Below are positions 31,901 through 46,900 of a stretch of DNA of 64,000 nucleotides, in pieces. The DNA is from Colius striatus (lineage: Eukaryota > Chordata > Aves > Coliiformes > Coliidae). Location of the stretch: positions 4,408,001 through 4,472,000 of the forward strand of contig NC_084790.1 of the NCBI RefSeq assembly GCF_028858725.1. Reading direction: 5' to 3'. Position numbers and translations under genes: made by a program. The notes below the pieces were generated by a model. The model had not been told where the DNA came from. It saw only the letters and a list, made by a program, of their open reading frames with translations, and did not search any database. Each line of letters opens with the position of its first letter. Within the stretch, counting starts at the first letter, position 1.

Positions 31901-34900
31901 TCCAACAGCTACATTTCAAACTATGAAACCATGGCAGGAAGGGGAGAACTTGTAGAGACAGAAGAACTTGGAATCACAGAAGCCCACCCTTGATTTTGGA
32001 GTTTTCTGTAAGGCAATGTGAAATTCAGCAAACACAGGGATGGTTCCTGGGGAAGCTTTGCTTCCAACAACTGTTGTCATGGCATTGGAAGAGGGGATGC
32101 AGCTCCTCACAGTTGATTACCTACGTGTTGCTCCGTGCATGTTCTCCATGGAGTTGCCCATGGCATGGCAGGGAAAGTTGTGGTGGTTCTGGAAGGGAGA
32201 AGCCACCTTGCACCAAAGAGCAGAGATGAGCGAGGCAGTGTTGGGTGATGCTCTGGAAACCATAGAAACGGTTGTAAGGTGCTGATTATAGAAAGCCCAG
32301 TGAGTTTGGGAGGTGTCACAGAGAGGTGACTCTTGTATCTGTTCGTTACATGAACATTTGAGTTCACAGGGGCCGTGATGATGCTTCTCTAGGTGGGAGT
32401 TCATTGCCTGGGAATGATCCCCGGGGCTCTGCGGATGTTGGCAGGGGATAGGCATAAACAAATGTGGAAATGGGTAGATATCTTCTGCTGGCTGTGTGGA
32501 TCTTGCCCGAGGCAACCTCCTGCACTCCAGAGCCTCTGGTTACTGGCTGAAACACCAACCCATCTCCTAGGACCTTTAGGAGTGGTGCCAGCCAGTACAA
32601 AACAACAGCTCTTTAGTATTCAAGTGAAATAGCAACACTGGGATTTGCAGCATGCTTCTCCCATCTCTGCAGTGTTGTTTTTGGTGTTGCCATGTTAATT
32701 CTAGCCAGAGCAGCATCTGCCACATATCAAGCGTTGAAGTCCTATAAATTGGTACTGGCACCGGGTAAACAGCCTGTGTTTGTCCTTTCCAACACTTGCT
32801 GTGTGCTGTGGCTCTAATTAACCTCGGGAGAGTGCAGCATATGGTGATGGCGGCGATCACCCGTGTTCATGATTGAGGCCAGTGGCTCTGAACCTTCTGA
32901 TCCTGGGATTTCCTGTTAAAATAGAGATTCCAGGAGCCCTTTTCCTTCTTGATATAGAAGGGATATAGAAGAAGGCTCAGTTGCCTGCTCTGCTACTGAC
33001 TTGTGTGGCCACAGCCAGGTTGTTGAACCTTTCCCTTCCTCAGCTCTTGTTTGAACCCAGGGAAGCCGTAGCTCTCCCTACCTGCAAGTGGACTGGGATG
33101 AGGAGAGATGCTTTGTAGCAGCACTGAGGCCACGCTGACACAGTGGGTGACAGGCTGCCCTGTGGTAGCAGAGTAGCCCTGACCCATTCCTCTGCCTGTG
33201 ATGCATCATTGTGCTGGAATCCTTTCCAGCAGGCTCCAAAGTACTTTGTTTGGGAAGAGGTGGGTTTGCTGTCACTAGGGAATGCCTTTTTTCCTCCTCT
33301 TAAAGCATTCTGGTCTTCCCAGAGCGCTGATAGAAATTATTGACTACAAGATTCATGCTTCCATAGCATCACAGGGGGAGTTTGTTAGCTTGGATACTGA
33401 TTAATCATGCTCTAATTCATGGAAAACAGTATTTTTTCCCCTCAAACCATTTGCTGTGTTAAGCAGCAGCAGCTTTTGCTGCAGATGTCTCCATGCTGGT
33501 TAAAGTGAATTTGCTATGTGTCTTTTACCTACTTCCCCAGAGTATTATAAAGTTTAACTAATGCTTGCAAAGTACTTTTGAGAGGCCTGATTGAAAGGCT
33601 TTGAGAGGAACAAAATCTTTTTATTTTCCTGAGCGAATTCCTGTTGTGAAGAGTCCTAGAGAGCAGGCTCACACGCTCCATCATCTGGATTTTGTTAGTA
33701 AACAAATCGCATTTTCCCATCAATTTACTAATGGTAATTGCCACTTTGAGGCTACAGTCAGGTTTTGAAACAAAATTAGGCCTGGCCCATTTGTTCTGAC
33801 AGCTGTCCCTGAGTGACACAGAATATTGATATGTCTTTTATTGAAAGAGGAATCGGCTTTGCTGAGGAAGCCAAGTTATCAGCTACAGATACACACCAGT
33901 CAGGGTGATTCTGGATGTTGGTCAAGAATTTGAGTGACCAAGAAATAAAAGCTGAGCAGAGTGGGGGTGGTGCTTTCACAGCTCTAGAAGGCCAGGGGTG
34001 GCTGTAAACTTCTAGGCAAAAATGAGCTATGCTGGCTGAGGCTGAAGGGCCGTTCCTGCAGGGGAAAGGGGAGAGCGGCTGCCTGGGGAGCTGAAGGACC
34101 AGCAGAGCTGAGCTTGCTGGGCAAATTGAGGAGGAGGAGGAGGAGGGGGGCAGTTGAAGCTTTGGAGAGATTTGGATCTCTCCTCCCTCACCTTCTCCAG
34201 TTGCCCCAAGCCCAGGTCTCTCCTTCAGTGGTGGCATCTGGCTGCCTTTCCCTCCGTGGCCCTGGCTGGGATTGCACCAGGCAGTCTGCTGCCTTACCTG
34301 TCTTTGCTGGGATGACCTGCCTTGCGTGGGAAATTGCACCTTTGTTCTCAGAACATGGTGAAACCAGTAGAGAAATGTGAAGCATCTCTTTCTTAATGCC
34401 CCTCCTGTTGCCTCGTAAAGATAGTGATTGGTTTGTCTAAAATGTGTCTTGGTTTTAAACCCTCTGAGCTTCGCTGAGAGCCTCCACGCCTGGCGCGTGG
34501 CTGAGCCTTTTGTCAGGCTGATGGACTTGTGCTGTTCACACCGTCTCTGACTTGGAGAGGAGCAGGACCAGTGTCTGAATGGCTTTCTGCAAAGTGCAGG
34601 TATCAGTGACAAAATGCACTTCTTTACAGTGCTTTCAGCCAGGACTGGTCCCTGTCGAGTTGCCTGTGCTTTCTGTCTGTTGGGGGAATAGAAAACTCCT
34701 GGCATAAGAGGACTGTGCAAGACCAGAGGTTTATTTTCAAGAGGATTTCAAGGCAGATTAGGCCTAAAAAGCTGGATGCCTTACAGAAAACCAGCGTCAT
34801 GCTGGGTCTGGAGACAGATCCCTGTTCTGAAGAGCCTGTGCTCTAAATTAGCCATTCTTAACTTTTTCCACTTTGGGGAGCTTGTAAAGCTTTATTAGTG

Positions 34901-37900
34901 GAGATGTGGAAATACCCCCAGTCCAGAGCACTGTGCAGCAGGGACCTGCTTTCCCCAGCTGCTCTGCTGCTCAAAATAGCCCATGACTCCTCCAGTGAGG
35001 GACTCAGGTGTGGGACTGTGGTGCTGTCTACTGCTGCACCTCTGCTTTCTGCCTCTTCCAGAACAACCTGCCAAGTCCAAGATCTCGCTGTCCATCTTGT
35101 GGCCAGTGCTGGCCCCAGAGATCTCCATAGCTCCAGGTACAGGCAAACATACTCCAGCTGGGTGCCATCTCTTTGTGGGAGATAGGCAGGTCAGACCCAT
35201 GGGACTGGGCTCCCCACGAGCCAGAGGTTGCTGGGCACGTCATTGCTCTGCACCTTGCTGTGACCTTGCATTCTGTAACATAAATACAGAGACACACACT
35301 CTCTGCTATATATAATCTCCTGCTACACGCCTCTCCCCAGGGAGAAGGCGAGAGAGCAAACATGTGCCAGGCGTTAGTCACGTTGCTCTCGGAGGCTGCT
35401 CAGATTCCACCGTGATAAGCACAGGAGAGGATCCCTATAGAGTGTTGCTGTCTGCTGCTCTCCTTTGGGCAAGGTCTCCTAGGGTTTCACTTGGCACCGT
35501 GCTGGCCTGATAACCCTTAGGAAAGGGGAACTGGATGCTGAGGATTGTACTGTGAGAAGGGAGGGGTTGGGATATCCCTTTTCCAAGGCAGTGTGGAGGC
35601 TTTCCATTCTTCTCCTTTTGGCATCCCGAGGAAAGTGTCAAGCATGGGAGTTGCTGTGGGAGAATTCAGTGCATGTAAAAGCAAGCAAATAAAGGAAAAA
35701 GAAAAGCCAAAGAAAAATTCCACAACAAAACAGCCCTAACCAAACCCATATTTGCTTCCAGACTGGTGTCAGGAGCACAGGCTTGGTGGCCATCTGACCG
35801 AGAGCTGCCTTGTACACCGGAGGGCAGGCTGGGCAGTGCTGGTTCAGCTCTTCAGTGATGATTCTGGTCCCCAGAAGAGTCCCCTCCCCAGGGAGTCCCC
35901 TCGTCCTCCCTCTCTCCTCCAGAGCTGGAATCCTGTAGCAACCAGAAAGCTGTGCTGTATGCATCTAGAGGAGGGGAAAGGCTTCTGAGGCGGGGAGGAG
36001 GATTTTTTTTGGCTGTTGTATCTTGGGAAGAGTAGGGGCATCTTTGAAATGAGACGTTGTATCCTGGTGCACCATTTCTGCCAGTCAGGAGAGTTGCAAC
36101 AGGTACATTTGCTTTGAGATTTCTGCTTTGGCAGAAACGAGGACGCTCAGAGACGTCTTGACATCTCACTTTGCTGACATTTGTGTCTGAATTTCTGGCA
36201 GGGAGGAGACAATCTCCAAGTCACTGTTCCCTCTCAGCATCAGCACTCTTCCTCCGCTCTGGAGCAATCTGGTAATAGCTTGTTTGTGCCTTACCCACCG
36301 CTGAGAAGAGGGCTGAGAACAGGCGTGTCTGAGGAGCTGTGCTGCCGGGCTTCCCCTCCTGTTAGACAGCAATAATTAGTGGCTGGAGGCAGCGCCTCTT
36401 GCTTGATACAGAATTAGCTGTGTTCCCTCACCCATCACCCTGGGGGAGGAAAATCACTGCACGGAGCTCCCTGATACAGCTCCCTGCAGCAGCTAGGACC
36501 TGGGCACCAGGATGGGGGACATCCCTTCCTCACCAGCACTCCTCTTGCCATTCCTCTCTTCAAACTGTGACTTGAGGAGCCACTCACTCACTCACTGCAG
36601 GATTGAGCCTTTAGCTTAAGCCCAGGGGTATGGGCCTCCCTGCTCCATTGTGATCACAAACAAGGGGAGGTGTGTGACATTATTTATTGATGCATATGTG
36701 CAGCATCCTCTAAACATCGCAGAGCACCTTATGGGAGTGCTCAGTGCTGGGTGCTGCTGTAAGGTGAACAACGGGGCAGGCAGGACTTTGAACAGCCACC
36801 GTGTCTTTGCCTCACGGAGCTGTGGCCGGTTTCCTTTCCGTTTATCTGCTGTGTGGGATGACTGTCTCTGAAAATAGTCATCTTTTCTCTTTGCAGCCTG
36901 TGTGTCTTTCTTCCAGTCTGACATTTGTTAAATCTGGTTTGGTTTCTCCATGGGTAATGATGGAGAAAGGATATGGAAAATATGTAGCTCATCAAAGGCA
37001 CTTGCTCTTGTAAACAGACAGCTCAGAGCACATCTCCAGAGCTGAGACCTCCTTGCAGAGTCAAACCAAGCCACAGATCCTGCAGCAGAATGGCTCCCTC
37101 ATGCCTCCTTTTGTCTCTGCCTCCTTGGAGGAGACGTGACAGCAGCTATTTGGACGTTGTTGTGTGTCCTGCTGCAGGCAAAGAGCTGGAGTCCATTTCC
37201 TTAGGCTGGCTGATGGCTTGGACCCCGTTCCTAGTCAGCAGGGAGATGCTGTGTGCTTTCCAGGCGTGCTGGAAGACACTTGACCTGCCTAAGACTGTCG
37301 TGTTGGGAACAGACCCCAGGCCTGAGTCCCAGCCAAACCCCACTGCTGCCAGCAGTGTCTGCTTTTCTCCAGCATTACCTGCTTGGCACAGTAATTATGG
37401 GAATGGAGTTGTAACGAAATCGCTTCCTAAGTCCAGCCTGTTAATAGCAGTTCAATCAGATGGGACTCGTGTGAAGCCTGTGAATGAGTGACGCTGGGGC
37501 CATCCTCAGAAAAGGCGACTCAGAAATGTGCTGCCTCTTGACCTGCTCTTGAACACTGGCACAGCCTTGTCAGTGCACGAGCTTGTCTGGAGCAGAGGAG
37601 ACAGATGGAGTCCAAGGGTGGATTTGTTTAATTATTTTTTTTACTACTGATGCTCTCACTGGGTGCTGCAGCGTGAGCCTCTCTGTGCAATAGTAGCTGA
37701 ACGTTCATTCTTCTGCTTCCCTCTGTTCCTGTGGCTGCCACACATGACTAAGGAGCAAAAACAATCTAGTGGGGTGACTCATCCCTTTAGAGAAGGTGGG
37801 ATAAGAGCAGCAAGAGACAGTGAGCGTAGAAACAGCATCCACAGGAGAGCTGTGCTGTGCTTCACTAAAGCTGCCCAGAGCCTGTCCTGGCTGGCCACAT

Positions 37901-40900
37901 CCAAGACTTTGCTTTATCTGTGATTTGTAACAGCGAGAACTAGTTAAGAAATTGTTTGATGCACTACAATTGTGTTTCAGCACTACAAGTTGCCCTTAAA
38001 GTCTAATGGGTTATGTTGTTTCAAAAACAGCTTCTGGGGTATTTGGTATCTGCATAAGTTCATTGACAGTAACTGCAGAGCAGTAGAACTTGGGGTTTGA
38101 GTCTCCATTTCCTTTCTCTTCTAGATCAACGAACTCAGCAATGTTCCTGTCCCTGTCATGTTGATGCCAGATGACTTCAAAGCCTACAGTAAGATTAAGG
38201 TGGACAATCATCTATTCAACAAGTAAGCAGATGCTTTCTGACTTGTCTCTGTGATTAGAGCTCTTTGCTGTGGGGAAAACTGTCGTGATGAAGGCCTTCT
38301 GGTTTGTCCCCTCTTGTAATGCCAAGAGGATCTGGCATGCCTGGACATGTGCCCTGAGTCTTTGCCCTGCCCAGACCACTCACCAGGATGTGGCAGGGGT
38401 CAGTCTGTCACGGAGATGCTGTCTAATGTGGTGTGGTTTGTATCCTCTGAGTGATGAGGAGTCTGGTGAGGCCCAGCTGAGAAGTAGCACTACTGTAAAA
38501 CTAGTTACACGTAGATATGCACTGGACTGGGTAGAAGGCAAGAAACATTTTAGAGTGTTAGGGCTGCAGTTTGCTGTACCTCAGGGTTATGCACAAAGCT
38601 GATACTGGGCTGGCTCTTGACTCCTGCTGTGTGCTATTTGAGTGTCCTATCTTCACCAGCAGAACCCAAATCCCCAGACCACGCAGAAATGGAGGTTCTC
38701 TGAGACTGTTAAAGAGCTGTCAAGCTGCATTATACCCCCTGGTCCATGGGGCTTCTCTTTTCCCCAAAAGATCACTGCTTGGAAGCCCTTTTAAAGCCAT
38801 GGTTGTGACTGGTGCTCAGAGCTGTGTTCTCTGCCCTGGCTCTGTGTGTGCAGGTCTGCAGTGCTCCTTGATTAATGCTTAAGTTTCAGGGATCAGCTTT
38901 TGAGAGTGGGAGTGTGATTCAAAAGTTTGTCTTCTCTGACACTTACATTTTGCAGTATCTACTCTTACCTCTTCTCCTACATGGATTTTAGTTTCCTGTA
39001 CACTGATGCAAAGGATTCTCATTGAGAAAGAGCTGACAAAATGTCCAAGCATGACCATCTTCTCCGCTTCTTCCCACTGGGCAGAATAAGAGCTCTGGTA
39101 GGCAGTAGGTGCAGCATCCCTCAGTGCTGGGGAATGCTGTCTGTTGTCCACTGTCCTAGTCTGTGAGGAGATCCCATTCCCAGCTGGTGAGGTCTGGCAG
39201 CAAAGCTCATTCTGTAATGTGTCAGACTGGAGCTGATTCACCCCCTCTCCTCTGCATTCTGGGTGAGATGGTTTGTCATGTGTTGACCTTTCTTTTGACG
39301 CACGAGTGATCTGATCTGAAATCAGAGGGCCTCCCCCCTCCTTTTCCTCCAGCTTTTCATCTTAAACAGTAACAGTGTGTTGCAGGGAGCAGCTGTGTTA
39401 CTGAACGGAACAAAGCAACAAAGAAGGAGGAAAGAGAGAAATGATTCCGTCAAATCTGTGCTTGTGACAGGGGAGATTGTTCTGTAAGACAGACATGCTC
39501 ATCCAAAGAGCCTATTAGTCAAAAGCTGGATCCTGCCAGCATTTCTATGAACAGATGACTTCTGTAGGCATCCAGAGCAGCAAGCTAAACTAATGAGGGT
39601 AAATACTTGCAGAATAGGGCCCTCGTAGGTAGATGGGGGCTTGGAGATCCTGAAGGGTTAGCAGTGAAGTGGGAGAAGAATTGAGGTTGATTTCACAAGC
39701 TGATCATTGCACAAGAATACCTTTTCTGCTTTGCCCTAGGGAAAATTTGCCAAGTCGCTTTAAATTTAAGGAGTATTGTCCACTGGTGTTCCGAAACCTC
39801 CGAGAGAGATTTGGGATTGACGATCAAGACTACCAGGTATTGTCTGTTCTCTCCTTGCCCTCCTAACACCTTTCCCTAGGACAGAATAACCAAGCTGGCA
39901 GAGGAATTATGATATCAAGATCTACGTGTGGTCAGTGTTCAGGAGTTTATAGTCATGGTGAGGCCTCGCAGCAATGGAATAGATCTCGCTGTGCCAAGCA
40001 CTGGGCAATTGCGGCGTGAGAAGATGGTCCCTGCTGCAGCAAGCTTACAGTCTGGGCACAAAATAAGAGGCAGCAGATGGTTGCAGACAGGCAGGAGCTG
40101 GAGGATAACAATGATCTAGTGCGGAACATCTGCAAGGAAAATGAGTCTGTCATGTTTCTACAGATTCAGGTACTGCTTTAAGCAGGTGTGTGTGCCAAGC
40201 AGCAGTGCTGTTGTATTCAGTTAATCAAGGTGGCTGCTACTTTGGGATGTATCTCCTAAGGCCAGAGGCTCAGACTTGCCTTGGAGGGAAGAGACATTTT
40301 CTTGTATTAATACTACTGGGCTTAAATCTAGTGAAAGAGAGATGTCACAACTCTTGCAGCTACAGCAGAGACATCTTTCTATGCAAAGCTCTTGGTCTTA
40401 CAGACACAGGAGATGTGTAGTAGCAGGCTGCTCACAGATCTCTTAAATGAGGGAAAAGCCAGTGCATAAAAAGAGGATGTCTCTGATAGCTGCATGGCCT
40501 TTAGCAGGCCAAGTGTTAGGTAATTAAACCCAGTATCTTTGGCACTCTGCTGTGGCTGATAACAGCTGGCGATGCACCAGCACTTTCTGGCCAAGGGCTT
40601 CGACTAAAATCCACCAGCCCAGAGGCACTTCAGCACTGGTGCAAGCTTCTTGCCCTCTTCCCTTGCTTAACCTGCAAACCCAGCCATGCTTCCTGCTGTG
40701 TGTGTTGTAGGGAGAGGAGATGGGAGCAGAGCTGCTCCTGCTAATCCCACCAAACTGCTTCATCCTGGTTGTGTGTGCATGTACCCACATCCACATACAT
40801 TTGTATACACAACCTCCCTGACCATGTCAGAATTCTCCATGATTATATCTAGATTATTGCCTGATATCACCCTGTTTCAAGGTTAATATAATGAAGAGAT

Positions 40901-43900
40901 CTGGTTTCTTACTCCAGCTACGTGGTTCCTTGAACTGGCTGAGATACTGCATCTATGGGATCCAGTTTCTGGTCTCATGTGGCTTGGGGCAAGGAGCAGA
41001 TGTGTAGCACCTGCATCCCATCCTCTACCCCTTGTTCCCAGACCAAGGAGGGAGCACACTGGTCCCTCTGTAAGAAAGGATGACCACTGAGGATACCAGG
41101 AGCAGTGTTTGGGGGCTTTTTGCTTCTTTGTGTAACTGCATCTCAGTTGCCTGTCTCCTGGCTGCCAGGGCCCATCCTACTCTGCTGCCTGTTCCCAGTC
41201 ATGCTGGGCACTCTGAGGGTGTCTGCTCAAAAGTGAGACACGTTTTTCCAGAAGAACTGACAGTTGTCTTTGCTTTTCTTCTGCAAGGGGCTGGCCACCC
41301 CCAGGAGGAACAGCAAATGCCGGCTGCATGTCTGGGTGACTGCCCATCTGCTGATGGAGACAGAGCTGAGCCCAGCCTTAGGAGGCAGGTGGTGTTCCCT
41401 GTGCCTGCCTGTGCTAAGCACCTTGGAATTACCTGGGAGCCGTGCATTGCACATGCAGATATTTCCTGCTGCTTTTCTTTTCACGACACAGCAGCTCAGC
41501 CCATGCTTTTCTTGAGCACGTGCATGTGAGATGATTATTTTTCCCTCTTACCATCACGCCTGTTCTCTAGGCAGGAAAAGTTCTCCTTTTCCCAGGAGAA
41601 AGCAGTACCATTGCCTCCCGACAGTAGTTTCATGCCAGGCTGTATATGGCTCTTGGGGAGACCTCTTGGGCCAGCAACACACTGCCCCTGGGTCTGGCTG
41701 TGCTAGGAGATAGATTAATGTGCTGGCTTCCTCTGTACCCTTCAATGTACTGGCATGCACTGAAGTCCTTAGCTCCTAATTATTCTGTCTTCCAGTCCAT
41801 CCACTGTGGTATATTTTAGAACTCTGTTTCTGGGTTCCTTTTAAGACATTCTAAGAACCATGGGAAGTAGCTTACATAGAAGAACCCACACTCTGTCTGC
41901 TTCTCAGTGCCTGGCTTATCATTTACACATTACTTGTTGCTCTGATTACTTCTCCCATCTCTGGGGTAGAGCAGTTTGGTTCTTTAGAACTGTCCAGTTG
42001 GAACAGAAAGCAGAAAACATTCATTGAGCTAAATTCAGGTGGGTGAAATGTGATGATGTGAGTGGGAATGGAGCCAGGGTGCTAAATATAACACCAGAAC
42101 TGTGGGAGAGGTGGGAGTGACAGGAAGGGAATGAAATAAACCCGAGGGCTGTGAGTTTGGTAACGTCCGTATGTGGTCACAGTTTCTTCCCATCTCCTCT
42201 AGAAGAAAAGCTCTGTGGTTTTGAGGTGAGAGGTGATTAAACCGTGTAGCACGGACTCATTTGCAAATGTCAGCAAGAAGCGAGGGGGTTTCTTTTGTTT
42301 GACTTTATTTTCCTGATGGCTTGTAAAGCTGTTGGCAGGAGGAGAGTTTTTCCCCTTGCTTCATTAAAGTTTTAAAAGCTTTAAATGCTTCATTCTGAAA
42401 GGAAACCTCTCGGCTCCCTTGCAGCGTGACACAGTAAATCCCTCTTTCACAGCAGGCTCTGCCTGTGAGTCTGCGTCTGCAGGCTCCCTCTGCTGTCTGC
42501 TCTTCAGAGAGCTGAGGGAAGGAGAGAACAGTGTCACTGGCAGCTAAAAAAATACATAACGAATCGCATAGTCCAGCTCTGAGATCTACCTAGACCAAGA
42601 CTGCTGTGCAGAGATCAATACCACTGTGTTTCAGAGCACAACTCTCCCCATCTGCTGGCACAGAAATGCTTGTGAGAGCCTTTACTGTTTATTGACACAA
42701 TGTCTTCTAGACAAACATCAGGGCCTGGGCTGATGGAGTTGGAAAGCAGTTGCTGAGAATTGGTGGAGGAAACAAGACTGGAGACTGGTGACCCGCTTGG
42801 CTTAGTCAGGAAGGTGTGAAAAGCAGTGGCTCTAACATTGAGTGAGGCTCACAGCAAGTCCCCCATACCTGGGGAAGGGCATCAGAAACAAAGAGCTCAT
42901 GTGGTGGCTCAGGGAAGATGTTAGATGCTGGCTCTGAGGTTTGCATGGGATTTTCCAGTTGTGTTGCACATACAAAAAGAAGCTGCAACGTTTCGTTGCT
43001 GAAGGTGAAGACAGGGATGTAAAGACAGATGCTGCTACCGAGCTGTTTACACTTAAAATCTCTTTTGTCCAGTTGTAAGAACAGCAGAGTCTGAGAGTGG
43101 CTTTTGGCTTTGGGATGAGCAGTGAAGAGTTTCCAAACAACAAGACCTTTGCCAGTTTAGGCTGCTTTTTGATGGAAAGGAAGACAGGCCATCTCGTTCA
43201 TCTTGCTGTGTTTTTCCTTAAACCTTGGAAATTTCCAGGAGGAAATGCTAAGAAGTCTTGTCCTGTGTGTACTGCTTCTTTAAAAACATCTTCAAATATC
43301 CATGCCAGGTGTTGGAGCAAAAACACATAAACAAGTAGAAGGCCCAGGTGAAAGCCCTAAACCTCACATCCAGACTTCCAAACCGTTGGGTTAACCTTGG
43401 TAGTGCTGAACACTCAAGGGTACACTTCTATTAATGCTCAGGATTCAGTTGTGTTTGCAAGTGTGCTCTAAAGCTTGTCCAGGACACTGTCACACTGACA
43501 GAGGCAGAGCACAAAGTCCCTTGGATGCCTGTTGTTCCATAGCCAGGTTGTGGAGCTGGCCCTGGTCACCCATGTCTCATCTGCTTTCCAAGACCGCTCC
43601 TCTTTCTTCTCCCGGGAGGTGGCAGCTTCTGCCGCTCCTCCCCACTTCTTTTTTTCATTCTGGTTCCCTCAGAACTCGGTGACACGAAGTGCCCCAGTGA
43701 ACAGTGACAGCCAGGGCCGGTGTGGGGCCCGGTTCCTCACCACCTACGACAGGAGGTTTGTCATTAAGGCCGTGTCGAGCGAGGATGTGGCAGAGATGCA
43801 CAACATCTTAAAGAAGTACCATCAGGTACGGTGAGTCTGGAACCCTGGGAGGGGAGGTGGCCAACACCTTGGGGAGCATCTTGTGATTTGACTCACAGTG

Positions 43901-46900
43901 TGCAACCTAGCGGAGCCTGCAGAAGAAAACAGTGTTCCTTGGTATCTGAGAGCCAGTTCTGGCACAGCTGCATGTTTCTTCACAGTGCTGAGTCCCTTCA
44001 CAGCTCACTCTGTTCCTCACATCGAGGAGTTATGGAACCCTAGTACCTGAGATCTGTAACCATACTCCTAGTTCAGTTCTTTGAATTAGACTTTCCAGAG
44101 GGACCAGGGAAGGTGCAACAGGGAAGTGGGGGGGCCAAGTGGGACAGATGGAAATGTTCTGCTCGGGTCCACCTTATCTGCCAGTCCATCTGCTCTTTAC
44201 TTTGAGATGCACTCACATAAAGTGAAGGTATCCAGTGCCAACAACAGGCTTGCCTCACTGAGAACAAGTGACAGACATGCACACCTAGCCTGTCCCAGCA
44301 GGCTGGACATGCACACGCAGTGAGATGCTCTCTCTCAGCTGAGGGCTGGAAGATTCTTACAATGTCCTAACTTGCCTTTCTTGAGGCCCTGGGAGCCATT
44401 TGCAAGCCTCCTTTCCTTTCACATCGGTGTCAGATGGCTGGAACCAGGGGCTTTGCTATCACCTTCTTGCTGAGCTTGTGTTGTGTCAGAGGTGGGGTTT
44501 GCATGACAGTACTGTCTTTCTTTGCCCTTCCCTTCCCCTCCCTCCTCCAGTTCATAGTGGAGTGTCACGGGAACACCCTCCTGCCCCAGTTCCTTGGCAT
44601 GTACCGGCTCACCGTGGACGGGGTGGAAACCTACATGGTGGTTACCAGGAACGTCTTTAGTCACAGGCTGACTGTGCACCGCAAGTATGACCTGAAGGTA
44701 AGGGTTTGGAGGGCAGCCATGGAGCTGAGGGCTCCTTTTCCAGGAGGGTGAGAGTTGGTCTTTGTGACACCCACTTGACAAGGTCCTGGGCTTTACTTTT
44801 TGTTCAGGGAATTAGATTTTTGGGGCTCTGGGTGGAGCTTCACTTGAGGCTCAAATGTTGTTCCATTCCCCTATCCCAAGTGGCCTGCACTACACTGGGT
44901 AGATCTCAGTCTGTCTCAGGCATGAACAAGGGGCTGAGCACTGATTTTAAGAAGACTTTCTTCTTCTGCATGGAGGAATTGAATGGTGTCTATGAATTTT
45001 TGGAGAATATGACGTAGTACAGCAATGCTCTTTTCCTTTGTTCTTTCACCAGGGCTCAACAGTATCCAGGGAAGCAAGCGATAAAGAGAAGGTATGGACC
45101 ATTCCTAGCCAACCTTTCCTTCCTCCTGGTGATTGGAAGCAGATGGAATCCAACTGACTTCCCTTTTCCAAAGGGGTATTGAGCAGAGGATATTAGATGG
45201 GCCCTAAGTGATAACCTGTTTCTGTCCCACCTTTCAGGCTGTGCCCAGTAACTGCTCAGGAAGAGATGGTGCAGATCTGGTGTTGCCCTGCCCTGTTATA
45301 TTGACGCTGCCAGGAGTGGGGGGAACTTCTTGGGGGACAACCCCACAAGTACCAAACCCCACATTAGTGCAATGGTGTCTTAATGGAAGGATTTCTCCAT
45401 AGCAGTCCCTGTGTACCAAACTGAGTCAGGTCAGCAGTTAGCCTTTGCAACAGATGCTTTTATAAACCAACCCAGCTCCTCACAGGTTCTTGGCATATCT
45501 CAGCATGTTTTTAAGTTTGCCTTCTGTTGCCATTAGAGAAACTTATGACTAAGAATCCTACCCCTGCAAAACATTGGCTCTGATGCTGCCATGAAAAAGC
45601 CCTGTTGGAATCACAGCAGTAACTCGTGGTGCTACGTGTATACACGTGGGATTCTTAGGTTTGGGACTGCAGAGTGAGTCTACTCCAGCCTGCCCTAAAA
45701 TTAGATCTTTGGCACAAGCCAAGGAGCTCCCATTGACACCGAACACTCTGGCGTCAAGGCACGGCTTCATCGTGCCCCAGTGTCCCCAGCTTCCTGCCTG
45801 TTTACTCTCTAGCTTTCTCTGCTTGTGCAGTGTGTCTCAGCCCATTCATAATAGATCTGTATAAAGCCACCACACGCTCATATGTCATTCTAAGAAGAAA
45901 ACAATTGAATTCCCAGCTGCACAAAGGGATTGTATGTTCTTCCATATCCCTGGGAACTCCTTGGGGCCTGCTGCAAGCAGATGCCTCAAAAAACAGTGGG
46001 TTTCATTTTTTTCCTCAAGCCTTTAGGAGGAGAAGCATTTTTCCTCCAAACCCTCACCCCTTCTTCCCTCAGTCAGAAACCAATAAAATGCATTTCTTTT
46101 CTATTCTGGGAGCTGGTTGGACCATCTCTGGCTGGAGCCCAGCTGTCAGGCTTTCAGCCTGCAGCACATCTTCCCAGCAGTGTTTAAAGTCCAGTTGTTC
46201 TCTGTGTCTCCCTTTGGTTTCTCCCTTAAGTACAGCCCAGCATGTGAATTCATTGACAAATGCTGTGCTCTGCCTGATGCCATTTTCACACTTGGTGGGG
46301 AAGATAAGTCACTTCACCTTATTAGCAGGCAAAAGATACTGGTGCAGCCCCACGCTCAATCAGAGACTCTGCAATCAATATATTGCTAAGGGATCAGTGT
46401 GCCAGCCTTAAGAAGCAGAGGTTTGGAAGATTTGACAGGCTTTTTTGTTGCAGGCCAAGGACCTACCAACATTCAAGGACAACGACTTCTTGAATGAGGG
46501 TCAGAAGCTGCATGTTGGAGAAGAGAGTAAAAAGAACTTCCTGGAAAAGCTGAAGCGGGACGTGGAGGTAGAGTCCTGGGGGATAGCTTTTACTCTCTCC
46601 CTCCTCACTGGATCCTCACTGTGGCCTCTGGCTCAAGGGCTGCAGCAGTGACTGAAGAGCAAGTCATTCCTGGATCAGTCAAGCAAAGGCAGTCAGGGTT
46701 ATGCTTACAGCACTGTGCCTATGAGGGGGGTGTCCTGTGTAGATTCTCTGGAGTCTAGTAAGGGTTTAATTCTCACTTACAGCCTTTTCTGTTCAGGGAG
46801 GTGCTGGTGTGGTAGGACTGAAGATTTTGCATCCCACGTGGCTGCAGTTTTTCTCACACATCTCTTTCTCCCAGTTTCTAGCCCAGCTGAAGATTATGGA

